Shown: positions 24,976 to 33,777 of the stretch, in pieces
Position numbering within the stretch: the stretch's first letter is position 1
Layout of the letters: each line of letters opens with the position of its first letter
Assembly (NCBI GenBank): GCA_964649825.1
Contig: CAZYQW010000069.1
Coordinates: 62,001 to 126,000 of the forward strand
Length of the DNA stretch: 64,000 nt
From: CAZYQW01 sp964649825
GTDB taxonomy: Bacteria > Planctomycetota > B15-G4 > JADJEK01
Reading direction: 5' to 3'
The notes under the pieces: model-generated
The model's input: only the letters and a program-made list of their open reading frames with translations
Told to the model about the DNA's origin: nothing
Database searches by the model: none
Made by a program: the position numbers and the translations under genes

Positions 24976-25674
24976 TCAGCGAAACAAGTCGGCGGCCACC
25001 GCGGACGCCGTACTCGAGACCGTTCCGCAACCCGGCGCGGACGATCCGCCCGGTCCCGCTGCCATGGCGGGCGACCGAGCGTTCGGGGTGTCGTTCGAGA
25101 GGGCGAGAATCGCCTCACGAAGACGCATCAGTGATTCATCTCGATCGCCGTCGATCACGTCGATCGGGGGACCGAAGCGGACGGTGATTCGTCCGAACGG
25201 GCGGGGAAACCGCCGCTGCCGCGGCCAGATGTCGCGCGTCCCCGAGATCCAGACCGGGATCAGTGGAACGTCCGCGCCCCGCGCCATCAGCACGACGCCC
25301 CGCTTCAGGGGCAACAGTCGACCGTCCGCAGAGCGCGTCCCCTCGGGGAACACGGCGCAGAGCGCTCCTTCTTTCAACCGCTGCCGCACCACGCGTAGCG
25401 CCTCGCGATCGCCGCGGCTTCGATCGATCGCCACGATGTCGAGCTTCGCGGTGAAGAAGCGATAGAAGCGGCTCGCGGTCAGGCTGCTGCGCGCAACGAA
25501 GGAGACCCTCCGGCGCGCCGCGCAGCCGATCGCCGGCGGATCGAGGAAAGAGGAGTGGTTCGGGGCCAGGATCGCGCCGCCGCTCGCGACGATGTTCTCG
25601 TCGCCCTCCACCTTCAGACGGTAGAAGATCTTGAGCAGCACCCATGCCGTGAAGCGGGTCATCCAGTAGATCAC
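24976..25674 (-). CDS. plsC: 1-acyl-sn-glycerol-3-phosphate acyltransferase
   Basis: 232 residues of the PlsC family, which transfers an acyl chain to lysophosphatidic acid at the inner membrane during phospholipid synthesis. Catalytic NHSSFLDP (H40, D45) and substrate-binding FPEGTRS (E110) are intact, and an N-terminal hydrophobic stretch fits membrane attachment. The C-terminal 45 residues are low complexity (Gly/Ser/Pro). It overlaps cmk by four bases (ATGA), an arrangement seen often in bacteria. Confidence 0.92.
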   Translation of the reverse strand: MIYWMTRFTAWVLLKIFYRLKVEGDENIVASGGAILAPNHSSFLDPPAIGCAARRRVSFVARSSLTASRFYRFFTAKLDIVAIDRSRGDREALRVVRQRLKEGALCAVFPEGTRSADGRLLPLKRGVVLMARGADVPLIPVWISGTRDIWPRQRRFPRPFGRITVRFGPPIDVIDGDRDESLMRLREAILALSNDTPNARSPAMAAGPGGSSAPGCGTVSSTASAVAADLFR

Positions 25675-26369
25675 GGCGCCGCGCCTCGCGTGCAGACGAC
25701 GTCGATCCGCGCGACGACGCGATCGACGACGTCGTCGATCTCGAGGTCGTCCGTCGGGATCACCACCACCCCGGGCCCGACCCGCAGCGGCGCGTGATCG
25801 CGCGACGCGTCGCGTTCATCCCGGACCTCGATGCTCTCGATCATGGTCGCGAGCGACGGGGCATCACCCGTGTTGGCGAGCAGCTCCTCGCGCCGGCGAG
25901 CGGCCCGGATCTCGACGCTCGCGCTCAGATAGAACCGATGCGCCGCGGTGCGGAACACGACGGTGGCCATGTCCCGCCCCTCGGCCACCAGACCCGGCTC
26001 GGCCCGCCGGCCGAACTCGCGCTGCATGCGGGTCAGGAACGCGCGGACGCCGGGGACGGTCGCGACCGGCGACGCGGCGGCCGAGATGCGCTCGGTACGG
26101 ATCTCTCGTGCGACGTCGCGGCCTCGAAGGCGGACGTTGCCGAGGTCATCGAGCCCGAGCCCGCTCGCCGTCACCGCCGCGGTCACCGCCTCCGCGTCGA
26201 GCGGGTCGAGCGCCACGCCCGCCTCCAACGCCGCGAGAGCGGCGGCCCGATACATCGCGCCCGTGTCGAGGAATCGATACCCCAACCGCTCCGCCACGCG
26301 CCGCGCCACGGTCGTCTTCCCGGACCCCGCGGGGCCGTCCAATGTCACGATGCAGTTGTCGTTGGCCAT
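25671..26369 (-). CDS. cmk: Cytidylate kinase
   Basis: 232 residues of the CMP/dCMP kinase family, which makes CDP and dCDP in the cytoplasm. The P-loop GPAGSGKTT (12-20), FLDTGAMYRA and the segment GLVAEGRDMATVVF are conserved. It is the first gene of cmk-plsC-rpsA; a 182-base gap separates it from lpxH upstream. Length is normal for the family. Confidence 0.95.
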   Translation of the reverse strand: MANDNCIVTLDGPAGSGKTTVARRVAERLGYRFLDTGAMYRAAALAALEAGVALDPLDAEAVTAAVTASGLGLDDLGNVRLRGRDVAREIRTERISAAASPVATVPGVRAFLTRMQREFGRRAEPGLVAEGRDMATVVFRTAAHRFYLSASVEIRAARRREELLANTGDAPSLATMIESIEVRDERDASRDHAPLRVGPGVVVIPTDDLEIDDVVDRVVARIDVVCTRGAAP

Positions 26370-26551
26370 GCGAAGCCCGGAAGTCTAGCAAGCGCGGGTC
26401 GGCGAAGGAACCGTCGATCCGGGCCGGACGGAGCATCCTCCGCGCACGAACGGCAGCGGGTGGACCTGCCACCGCCGTCGTTCGCGTCTTGCAGCAGGAA
26501 GTCCCGAGGCGATCAGCGCTTAAGAGTTTATCTCTCGTCGTCCAGCGCGCG

Positions 26552-27274
26552 TCAGCCGAACCGCTCGAGCCGGGCCCCGCGCGCGTCGACCTCGCAATAC
26601 ACTCCGCCCTCGTGCCAGTCCGACATCACGTAGACCGGCCGCGCTCCGGCGTTCACCCGGTACTCGCGCACGCCCGGCCGGTGGATGTGGCCGCAGATCA
26701 ACGCGTCGAACCCCTCGGCAAACCGCGCCGCCACCGCGGCGGCCGTGAAGTCCATCACGCTCGGCTCCTTCCTCGCCGTCGTCCGCCGCGAAGTGCTTCG
26801 CAACGCCCGCGCGATCCTCAGGCACGCCCAGAGCGGAAGGACGCGCGAGAGCGCGTGGAGGATGCCGCAGCGCAGCCACACCTTCGAGCGCTGGTACCCG
26901 ACGTCGTTGGTGCAGAGCGAGTCTCCGTGAAGGAGGAGGTACCTGCGCCCGAACAGCTCCTGCTCCAGTTCCTCCCCCACGACTCGACCGCCGATCCGCT
27001 CGCCGAACGCCTCGTCGAGCAGGAAATCGCGGTTGCCATGGAACGCGATCACATCGGTGCCGCCGTCCGCGAGCCCGCGGAGCGCGTCGAACGCGGGCGG
27101 CAGTCCGGGGAGAAGCAGGTTCTTCCGCCCGACCCAGAAGTTGAACAGATCGCCGAGAACGTAGAACCGGTCCGCCCCCGCCACGACCTCGCGGCAAAAG
27201 CGCGCGAACACCTCGATCCCGGCGGGATCGTCGGGTCGCAAGTGGAAGTCCGAGGCGAGGACGACGCGTTCCAA
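26552..27274 (-). CDS. lpxH: UDP-2,3-diacylglucosamine pyrophosphatase-like metallophosphatase
   Basis: 240 residues with all metallophosphoesterase motifs in order: ASDFHL, GDLFNFWVG, GNRDF, LLHGDS, CGHIH. This layout is that of LpxH, which cleaves UDP-2,3-diacylglucosamine to lipid X and UMP in lipid A synthesis at the inner membrane. It starts with TTG at 27274, with GAGGGAGAG ending just before it. It lies nine bases beyond the response-regulator gene, whose stop overlaps this Shine-Dalgarno, so the two appear coupled. It could be another LpxH-fold phosphatase, but the lipid A role fits the other LPS genes here. Confidence 0.8.
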   Translation of the reverse strand: MERVVLASDFHLRPDDPAGIEVFARFCREVVAGADRFYVLGDLFNFWVGRKNLLLPGLPPAFDALRGLADGGTDVIAFHGNRDFLLDEAFGERIGGRVVGEELEQELFGRRYLLLHGDSLCTNDVGYQRSKVWLRCGILHALSRVLPLWACLRIARALRSTSRRTTARKEPSVMDFTAAAVAARFAEGFDALICGHIHRPGVREYRVNAGARPVYVMSDWHEGGVYCEVDARGARLERFG

Positions 27275-27283
27275 CGCTCTCCC

Positions 27284-28693
27284 TCAGGTGTCGTCCGAGT
27301 GAATGCCGTACTCCTTCATCTTCTCCCACAGGTTCTTGCGGCTGATCCCGAGGATCGACGCGGACTGCGCCTTGTGGTTGCCCGTGGTCTTCAGCACGCG
27401 CCGGATGTGCTCGGCCTCGGCTGCCTGCACGACCTCCTTCAACGTCGTCGCGCCGGCCGCGGGGATGTGCGTCGCGTTCTTGAACTTCGGTGACGGCAGC
27501 AGCAGGTGGTCCTTGCGCAGCTCGCGCGAGGAACCGGCCATCGCGATCGCTCGCTCGACCGAGTTCTCGAGCTCGCGGACGTTGCCGGGCCACGGATAGA
27601 GACAGAGCGCATCCATCACCTCGGGCGGAACCTCGTAGCGATCGCCCGGTTTGAACCTCCGGATGAAATGGAAGATGAGCAGCGGGATGTCCTCCGAACG
27701 TTCGCGCAGCGGTGGGAGCCGCAGTGGAACCACGTTCAGGCGGTAGAAGAGGTCCTCGCGGAACCTCCCCTCGTCCATCAGTTCGGCGAGGCTCTTCTTG
27801 GTCGCAGTCACGACGCGGATGTCGACCGGGATCTCCTTCTGGCCGCCCACGCGCTCGATCACGCGCTCCTGGAGGGCGCGCAGGAGCTTCACCTGGATCG
27901 GCAGCGCAAGGTCGTCGATGTCGTCGAGGAAGAGCGTGCCGCCGTTCGCGAGCTCGAACCGCCCGAGCCGGTCCTTACGGGCGTCGGTGAACGCGCCGCG
28001 CTCATGCCCGAACAGCTCGGCCTCGATCAGCGACTCGGGGAGCGCCGCGCACGAGAGCGCGACGAACGGCCCCTCGCGGCGGGAGGAGTTGCGGTGGATC
28101 GCACGCGCGATCACCTCCTTGCCGGTCCCGCTCTCGCCTTCGATCAGCACCGACGCGTCGCTCGGCGCCACCGTCCGCACCACGTCGAGCACATCGGTCA
28201 TCGCGGGGGCGGTCCCGACCACGTTCTCGAACCCCTCGAACTTGCCGAGGTCCTGCGACAGCGTACGATTCTGCTCCTCCAGCTTTCGCACACGCGACAC
28301 GCGCGCGACGAGGAGGAGGAGCTCGTCGTTCATGAACGGCTTCAGGACGTAGTGGAACGCGCCGTTCCGCATCGCGTCGACGGCCGACTCGACCGTCCCG
28401 TGGGCCGTGATCAGGATCACCTCGGTCGCGGTGTTCCGCTCGCGGACCGCCTTCAGGATCGCCAGTCCATCCGCCCCGGGCATCCGGAGGTCGGTGATGA
28501 CCACGTCGAAGGTCGATCTGCGCAGCGCCTCGAGCGCCAGGTCCCCCGTCGCGAGGCTCGTCACGCGATGGCCGACGTCGGCCAGATCGTCCGCGAGAGT
28601 GATACGGATCGTCTCCTCGTCGTCGACGAGCAGGACGTCCAGGGGCATCGACGGGCGGGTCGGATCCTCTTTACGCTCGGTCTCGGTCGGCAT
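27284..28693 (-). CDS. NtrC-type sigma-54-dependent response regulator
   Basis: 469 residues: receiver domain (DVLLVDDEE, phospho-site in VVITDLRMPGADG, and a KP motif), then an AAA+ domain with Walker A GESGTGKE and Walker B LFLDDID, and a C-terminal Fis-type helix-turn-helix (QSASILGISRKNLWEKMKEYG). It should activate sigma-54 promoters when phosphorylated by a sensor kinase, which is not in the window. The loop that touches sigma-54 reads GAFTDA (D237) rather than GAFTGA; variants occur in the family but can change or weaken sigma-54 contact. It is cotranscribed with lpxH. Confidence 0.93.
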   Translation of the reverse strand: MPTETERKEDPTRPSMPLDVLLVDDEETIRITLADDLADVGHRVTSLATGDLALEALRRSTFDVVITDLRMPGADGLAILKAVRERNTATEVILITAHGTVESAVDAMRNGAFHYVLKPFMNDELLLLVARVSRVRKLEEQNRTLSQDLGKFEGFENVVGTAPAMTDVLDVVRTVAPSDASVLIEGESGTGKEVIARAIHRNSSRREGPFVALSCAALPESLIEAELFGHERGAFTDARKDRLGRFELANGGTLFLDDIDDLALPIQVKLLRALQERVIERVGGQKEIPVDIRVVTATKKSLAELMDEGRFREDLFYRLNVVPLRLPPLRERSEDIPLLIFHFIRRFKPGDRYEVPPEVMDALCLYPWPGNVRELENSVERAIAMAGSSRELRKDHLLLPSPKFKNATHIPAAGATTLKEVVQAAEAEHIRRVLKTTGNHKAQSASILGISRKNLWEKMKEYGIHSDDT

Positions 28694-28737
28694 CGGCTCT
28701 TTCCACGCCGCGTTGAAGCGGACGCTCCTTGGATCTA

Positions 28738-28812
28738 GGTTGAGACGCGCGGATCGTTTTCGACGGAGGCTCCGGCTCTCACTCTAGTCTTTCGCCGGGA
28801 GCCGCCTCAACC
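28738..28812 (+). promoter_or_regulatory. Nested hairpin in the gmhA upstream region
   Basis: GGTTGAG (28738-28744) pairs with CTCAACC (28806-28812). Within it GGCTCCGGC (28768-28776) pairs with GCCGGGAGCC (28794-28803) with one bulged G. It sits 22 bases before the gmhA ATG in the gap between two divergent genes, so on the plus strand it may be a leader structure. No ribosome-binding or ligand motif of a known riboswitch is recognisable. Confidence 0.45.
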
Positions 28813-28834
28813 GAGGAAGGACAGGAACCGCCCA

Positions 28835-29431
28835 ATGGATGGAGATGCAGCGGAATCGATCGAGCGCGTGCGCCGAGCATTCGACGAGCACGCGGCCACG
28901 CTCGAGGCGGCGCGGGAATCGCTTCCCGGCTCGATCGCCCGGGCGGGGGCGGCCGTCATCGCGGCATTCCGGGCGGGCGGCAAGGTGCTCACGTTCGGCA
29001 ACGGCGGCTCTTTCTCCGACGCGCTCCACCTCGAGGGCGAGCTCACGAACCGGTTCTGCCGCGACCACGAGGGACTGCCCGCGATCTGCCTCGGCGCCGG
29101 CCAGGCGTCGCTGACCGCCACCGCCAACGACTACTCCTACGCGGATCTGTTCGCGCGGCTCGTCCGCGCCTACGGCAAGCCCGGCGACGTTGCGATCGGC
29201 CTCACCACGAGCGGCGGCTCCGAGAACGTGATCCGAGGACTGGCGGCGGCGCGCACCCTCGGCGTGACGGCCATCGCGCTGACCGGACGAACCGGCGGAC
29301 GCGCGCGAGAGCACGCCGACGTCCTGATCAACGTCCCCAGCGATCGGACGCCGCGGATCCAGGAGATGCACATCATCGCGATCCACTCGATCTGCGAGAT
29401 GGTCGAAGACGCTCTCTTCCCACCGACGTGA
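28835..29431 (+). CDS. gmhA: Sedoheptulose-7-phosphate isomerase
   Basis: 198 residues of the GmhA SIS-domain family, which converts sedoheptulose 7-phosphate to D-glycero-D-manno-heptose 7-phosphate, the first step of heptose supply for LPS core or surface glycans. GNGGSFSDALHLEGEL, LTTSGGSENVIRGL and the C-terminal MHIIAIHSICEMVE are the family hallmarks. It is followed by gmhB with a four-base overlap. The bifunctional kinase HldE, needed between these two steps, is not in the window. Confidence 0.9.
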   Translation: MDGDAAESIERVRRAFDEHAATLEAARESLPGSIARAGAAVIAAFRAGGKVLTFGNGGSFSDALHLEGELTNRFCRDHEGLPAICLGAGQASLTATANDYSYADLFARLVRAYGKPGDVAIGLTTSGGSENVIRGLAAARTLGVTAIALTGRTGGRAREHADVLINVPSDRTPRIQEMHIIAIHSICEMVEDALFPPT

Positions 29432-30033
29432 GCCGGCCCGGACGACGCGCGGCGTTCCTCGATCGCGACGGCACGCTCATCGTCGAGCGCGACGGCTTCC
29501 TCACGAGTCCGCGGCAGCTCCGCCTCCTCGGCGGCGCCGGCGCGTCGATCCGCCGCTTGAACGACGCCGGCTATGTCGTCGTCCTCGTGACCAATCAATC
29601 AGGGGTCGCACGCGGACTCCTCGACGAGTCCACCCTCGAACGGATCCATGCCGAGCTCCTCCGACGGCTCCGCCGGCACGGCGCGCGGATCGATGCGATC
29701 CGCTACTGTCCCCACCATCCGACCGAAGGAACGGGGCGTTACCGGCGCCGCTGTGCTTGCCGCAAGCCCCTCCCCGGCATGATCGTCCGCGCGGCCCGCG
29801 AGCTCGATCTCGACCTCGAACGCTCGGTCGTGATCGGGGACGACCTGCGCGACGTCCAGCTTGCGGCCGGCACGAAGCTCCGGCCGTTCCTCGTGCGGAC
29901 CGGGAAGGGAAGGCGAAGCGAAGCGGACGCGCGGCGACTGCTCGGCCGCCGCCTCACGGTCGTCGACCGATTGGCCGACGCCGTCGACTTGCTGACGACG
30001 GGGGGCCGCGCGGCCGGTCCTGCCGACGCCTAA
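29428..30033 (+). CDS. gmhB: Heptose-1,7-bisphosphate phosphatase
   Basis: 201 residues of the HAD subfamily IIIA: nucleophile D12 and D14 in FLDRDGTLI, VTNQSGVARG, the zinc-binding cysteine/histidine segment YCPHHPTEGTGRYRRRCACR, and VIGDDLRD. GmhB removes the C7 phosphate from heptose 1,7-bisphosphate in the ADP- or GDP-heptose pathway. The GTG start at 29428 overlaps gmhA (GTGA). Its TAA stop is five bases before the second copy of the 158-bp element. Confidence 0.88.
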   Translation: MSRPGRRAAFLDRDGTLIVERDGFLTSPRQLRLLGGAGASIRRLNDAGYVVVLVTNQSGVARGLLDESTLERIHAELLRRLRRHGARIDAIRYCPHHPTEGTGRYRRRCACRKPLPGMIVRAARELDLDLERSVVIGDDLRDVQLAAGTKLRPFLVRTGKGRRSEADARRLLGRRLTVVDRLADAVDLLTTGGRAAGPADA

Positions 30034-30038
30034 TCTAA

Positions 30039-30196
30039 CAGCCCGTGGTGAAAGTGCTTTCGAAGCGAGGCGAGGTCATCGCGACCGAGATCGAGGCGCA
30101 GGACCGCAGGCGTACTGCCTGTACGTCGAGAATCCTGCAACGAAGAGATCGGTCGCGAGGACCCGCCGCAGCCGAAATGACTTTCACCACGGGCGG
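30039..30196. mobile_element. MITE-like element, copy 2 (158 bp)
   Basis: Same length and orientation as copy 1 at 9836-9993, with four base differences. It has 17-bp terminal inverted repeats and flanking CTAA on both sides (30035-30038, 30197-30200). Left of it is the gmhB stop, right of it the stop of the convergent FemAB-like gene (30202), so it fills that 3'-to-3' gap almost exactly. The nested arms (outer 17 bp, middle GGTCGCGA arm, inner TCCTGC and GCCTG arms) would make a hairpin on either strand. Confidence 0.8.
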
Positions 30197-30201
30197 CTAA
30201 A

Positions 30202-31236
30202 CTAAGGCAGGTACCGCATCAACCGCGGCCCGAGCGCCTTCACGAGCGGAACCGGCAGGCGGCTCCACACGTTCTTCACGACGTCGAACTTCGGGTTCGA
30301 CGGGTTCACGGACGGGATCGCGGCGGCGCCGCGCAGGATGTAGTCGTAGCAGAGCGGCGCCGGCTCGAAGCCCATGTTCTTCTTGAACTGGGCAGCGCCG
30401 GTGCCGGCGCGGCTGCGCCCGAAGTCGTAGCGACGGAGGCCGCGCTTCACCGCCTCCTCCATCAGCCGCCAGTACATGTAGTTCATCGAACCAAGACGCT
30501 CGGCGGCGGGCTCCGCGCCGGAGTAGTACGGCATCAGCGTGTCGCGGAAGACGAAGGAGATCACGGCGGCGATGATCCGCCCCTCGTGCCGTACCCCGTG
30601 CACCATCGCGTCGCGGTCGAAACGATCGAGGATGTCCTGGAAGTACGCGCGGGAGAAGACCGGCGACCCCAGCGACCGCTTGTTCTTCACGAACAGGTCG
30701 TAGAACGCGTCGAGCAGCGCCGGCCCTTCCTCGAGTTCCATCCCGTATCGATCGCGCGCGTGCCGCGTGGCCGCTCGCGACTTCCGCGGGATCATCGCGA
30801 GGCACTCGTCCACGTCGGCGGGCAGGTCGCGCAGGAACGTGCAGTAGAGGTTCGATCGCGCGAGCTCGACCTCGGGGACGTGCATGCAGCGGAACTCGAC
30901 GTACTTCGCGTCCAACGCGTCCGCCCGCTCGCGCGCCGCGTCGACGAGCGCGCTCTCGCCGCGTCCGCCATCGGCGAGAGCCCCGCCGTAGACCGCGTAC
31001 GGCACCGAGATGAGCGCCCGACCGAGGAGGGGCGACCTCACCTCGAAGAGCGGCAGCACCCCGCGGAACGCCGCGTCGGCTTCGGCCACGAGGTACTCGG
31101 GGCGATGGCCGAAGAACCGCACTACGAGGTCTCGCCACGCGGTTCGATGGAAGAACGTACCGTGCGGGTGGGCAAGGACGAACGCGTCCCAGTCGCCGTC
31201 CTCGCCCGCGGCCAGCGTGCGCACCACGACGCTCAT
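30202..31236 (-). CDS. FemAB-like protein of an XrtA-associated polysaccharide locus
   Basis: 344 residues of the GNAT/FemAB superfamily, resembling the set found with XrtA/PEP-CTERM loci (TIGR03019-like by recollection): HPHGTFFHRTAWRDLV, PFVRVP-like GALISVPYAVYGG and MYWRLMEEAVKRGLRRYDFGRS with KKNMGFE. FemAB proteins move aminoacyl groups onto cell-wall or glycan targets; the acceptor here is not known. The ATG at 31236 overlaps the GT39-like gene by four bases. Its TAG stop is next to the flanking CTAA of the 158-bp element. Confidence 0.8.
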   Translation of the reverse strand: MSVVVRTLAAGEDGDWDAFVLAHPHGTFFHRTAWRDLVVRFFGHRPEYLVAEADAAFRGVLPLFEVRSPLLGRALISVPYAVYGGALADGGRGESALVDAARERADALDAKYVEFRCMHVPEVELARSNLYCTFLRDLPADVDECLAMIPRKSRAATRHARDRYGMELEEGPALLDAFYDLFVKNKRSLGSPVFSRAYFQDILDRFDRDAMVHGVRHEGRIIAAVISFVFRDTLMPYYSGAEPAAERLGSMNYMYWRLMEEAVKRGLRRYDFGRSRAGTGAAQFKKNMGFEPAPLCYDYILRGAAAIPSVNPSNPKFDVVKNVWSRLPVPLVKALGPRLMRYLP

Positions 31237-32690
31237 CGGCGGGCTCCGGTCCGGTAGACCGTCAGGAGGTTCCAGTGGTAGTCGAGACGACGAACGCCGA
31301 AGCGGGCATCGACCGCGCCGTTCTCCCGGAGCCAGGTCTGGAACTCGGCATGTCCCGTCGCGGGGAGGGCCTGGAACTTGTTGTCGGGGATCACGAACCA
31401 GGCTTCGGGTCGGACCCGGCGCAGGGTATCGAGCTGCGCCTTCGTCGGAGGAAGCTCCTCGAACACGAGCGGGAACGGTGGCTCGCCGGTTCCCTCCAAC
31501 AGCCAGCGATCGAGACCCCACAGGAAGTACCCGAGCAGCGTGTGGCTCTCGGAGTAGAGCGACTGCCCGGCTTGCAGCTCGCGCTCGACGTGCTCGCTCG
31601 CCGCCGCGAAGTCGTGACGGTCTCCGTCGCGGAGGTTCGACACCACGCCCGGCGCGAGCGGCGCGAGCACGGCCACCAGGACGGCGGCCCGCGCCACGCC
31701 GGCGCCGCGATCGATCGCAACCGTCATCCGTTCGACCCCCACCCCGCACAAGAGCAGGACGGAAGGCATCCCGGCCATCGCGTACCGGGCCTGCGCCTCG
31801 ACGGAGAAGAGCGTCAAGACGCAGAGCAGGACCACCGGGGCGATCGCGGAGGCGAGCAGGAACGGCGCGCGGGGACGCGACTCGACGTTCTGTACGAATG
31901 CTCCGATCGCGGCCAGCAGGATCAGCAGCGGCGTCACGTTGAACGCCAGGCCGAGGAGGAACTGGAACGCGTCGTACCCGTGGCCGCCCGCGCCGGACAT
32001 CACGTTCAGCACGGGTGCGGAGAGCGGCGGGACGAGGAGCACCGCGCCGCCGAGGGCCAGGATTCCGCCCACCAGCCAGAGCCGCCCGCGCCGATCGATC
32101 CCCGTGACGCCGGATCTGGCGGCCAGGACGGCGGCGCCAGCCGCGGCGAGGATTCCCGTGGAGTGCGTCGCCCCGGCGAGGATCAGCAGCAGGAACGTCG
32201 CGACCCAATCGTGCAGGCCACCCCCCCCCCTCAGAGCCCGGTGGACCCGCCCGAGAATCAGGATCGATACGAGGAAGAGCGGCGCGTAGTAGCGCGACAG
32301 GCCGCTGTAGTACTGATGCCACGGCCAGAAGGCGCAGACCCACGCCGCGGCGGTCGCCGCCCGAACTCCGACCAACTCCGTTCCCACTCGCCGCAGCACC
32401 AAGGGGGTGAGCAGCCCGCAGAGGACGGGGAGCAGGCGGAGCGCGAAGACGTCGAGGCCGAACAACTCGGTGAAGAGCCGAGCGGCCGCGAACGTCACCG
32501 GCCACGCGCGGACGGCCGACGGCGTCGGCTCGGCAAACATGTTCTCGGAGTTCCGCAACGAGTAGAGCTCGTCGTCGTCGATCTCGAACTCGAACAGGAA
32601 CGGCACACGCACGAGCGCCGCGACCAGAAGGAGCGCAACGTCCGTGACGAGGACCCCGCGAAACCGAGGAAGGAGGCGATCAAGTTTCAA
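31233..32690 (-). CDS. GT39/ArnT-like integral-membrane glycosyltransferase
   Basis: 485 residues with about ten hydrophobic segments and the GT-C opening typical of the family: an acidic motif after helix 1 (FEIDDDELYSLRN) and SRYYAPLFLVSILIL. Such enzymes transfer a sugar from a lipid carrier on the periplasmic face. It includes a GGGG stretch (about residue 154) encoded by ten consecutive C on the plus strand (32221-32230), a slippage-prone site. It overlaps the FemAB-like gene (ATGA) and the upstream GT2 gene. Confidence 0.8.
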   Translation of the reverse strand: MKLDRLLPRFRGVLVTDVALLLVAALVRVPFLFEFEIDDDELYSLRNSENMFAEPTPSAVRAWPVTFAAARLFTELFGLDVFALRLLPVLCGLLTPLVLRRVGTELVGVRAATAAAWVCAFWPWHQYYSGLSRYYAPLFLVSILILGRVHRALRGGGGLHDWVATFLLLILAGATHSTGILAAAGAAVLAARSGVTGIDRRGRLWLVGGILALGGAVLLVPPLSAPVLNVMSGAGGHGYDAFQFLLGLAFNVTPLLILLAAIGAFVQNVESRPRAPFLLASAIAPVVLLCVLTLFSVEAQARYAMAGMPSVLLLCGVGVERMTVAIDRGAGVARAAVLVAVLAPLAPGVVSNLRDGDRHDFAAASEHVERELQAGQSLYSESHTLLGYFLWGLDRWLLEGTGEPPFPLVFEELPPTKAQLDTLRRVRPEAWFVIPDNKFQALPATGHAEFQTWLRENGAVDARFGVRRLDYHWNLLTVYRTGARR

Positions 32691-33777
32691 CCGTCGACTC
32701 TACCGCTTCGTCTTCCCGGTCTTCCGTATCGTCCCGTCCCGCGCTCTTCGGCTCCCCGTCGCTCGGCGGGTCGACGTCGCGGCGCCCGCTCCGCCGGCGC
32801 TGCTGGCGACTCGACCGCGCGGCCTCCTCCGCCTCCTCGTACAGCCGGTACTCCTTGAGGTTCTTCGCCTGCAGGAAGATGATCATCTCGCCGACGAGCC
32901 CGAGCGCGAAGATCTGCACCCCGAGCGTGATCAGGACGACGCCCACCACGAACGCGGCTCGGTTGCGGAGCGGCTCGCCGCCGAGCACGAGCGCGTCCAG
33001 AGCGAGGTAGCCGCACGTCACCGATCCGATCAGGATCGATGAGAACCCGGCGAACCCGAAGAACCGGAGCGGTGCCCGCGTGAACTTCGACAGGAAGAGC
33101 AGGTTGATGACGTCGAGGAACCGCCGCACGTAGACGCCGATCCCGAAGAACCCGCTCTTGCCGCGCTCGCGCAGGTGGCGCACCTTCGCCTCGCCAACGC
33201 GGAAGCCGTGCCGGTGCGCCATGATCGGCAGGAACCGGACCATGTCGCCTTGTATGGTCACGTCCTCGAGCACCTTGCGGCGCATCGCGCGCACCGGACA
33301 GTTCATGTCGTGGAGCCGAACGCCGGTCAGGACGCGCATCACGGCGTTGAAGATGATCGACTGCAGCCGGTTGATCAGCGGATCGACGCGCCGGAGTCGA
33401 TGCCCCGCCACCACGTCGTAGCCGTCGTCGATCGCGTCCAGCATGCGATGGATGTCCGACGGCTCGATCTGCAAGTACGGGGTCAACGTGACGACGACCT
33501 GACCGCTCGTGATCCGAAACCCCGCGGCGAGCGCGATCGACTCGCCGAACGGGTGATTCAGTCGCACGAGGCGCACGTTCTCGCCCGGCGGACGCGCCGC
33601 CTGGGCCGCCTTGAACACCTCGTCCGAAACGCCGTCGAGCACGACGACGAACTCGGTTTCCACGCCGCGCTGGCGCAGCTCGGCTCCGTAGCTTTGGAGC
33701 ACCTCGCCGAGTTCGGAGACTTTGTCCCCGACCGGGATGACGACGCTGACCTGCGGCCGTTTCGGTTCCGCGCTCAC
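32680..33777 (-). CDS. GT2 glycosyltransferase with C-terminal membrane helices
   Basis: 365 residues with a GT-A fold: VSVVIPVGDK, the acceptor region NHPFGESIALAAGF and SGQVVVTLTPYLQIEP in place of the usual DxD, then two C-terminal membrane helices of GtrB/DPM1-like enzymes. Such proteins move a sugar onto undecaprenyl or dolichyl phosphate. The expected DADLQ is here TLTPYLQ, so the metal site is atypical and this copy may be inactive or different. It starts with GTG overlapping the next gene (GTGA) and ends in an Arg/Glu/Asp-rich tail. Confidence 0.78.
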   Translation of the reverse strand: MSAEPKRPQVSVVIPVGDKVSELGEVLQSYGAELRQRGVETEFVVVLDGVSDEVFKAAQAARPPGENVRLVRLNHPFGESIALAAGFRITSGQVVVTLTPYLQIEPSDIHRMLDAIDDGYDVVAGHRLRRVDPLINRLQSIIFNAVMRVLTGVRLHDMNCPVRAMRRKVLEDVTIQGDMVRFLPIMAHRHGFRVGEAKVRHLRERGKSGFFGIGVYVRRFLDVINLLFLSKFTRAPLRFFGFAGFSSILIGSVTCGYLALDALVLGGEPLRNRAAFVVGVVLITLGVQIFALGLVGEMIIFLQAKNLKEYRLYEEAEEAARSSRQQRRRSGRRDVDPPSDGEPKSAGRDDTEDREDEAVESTVET

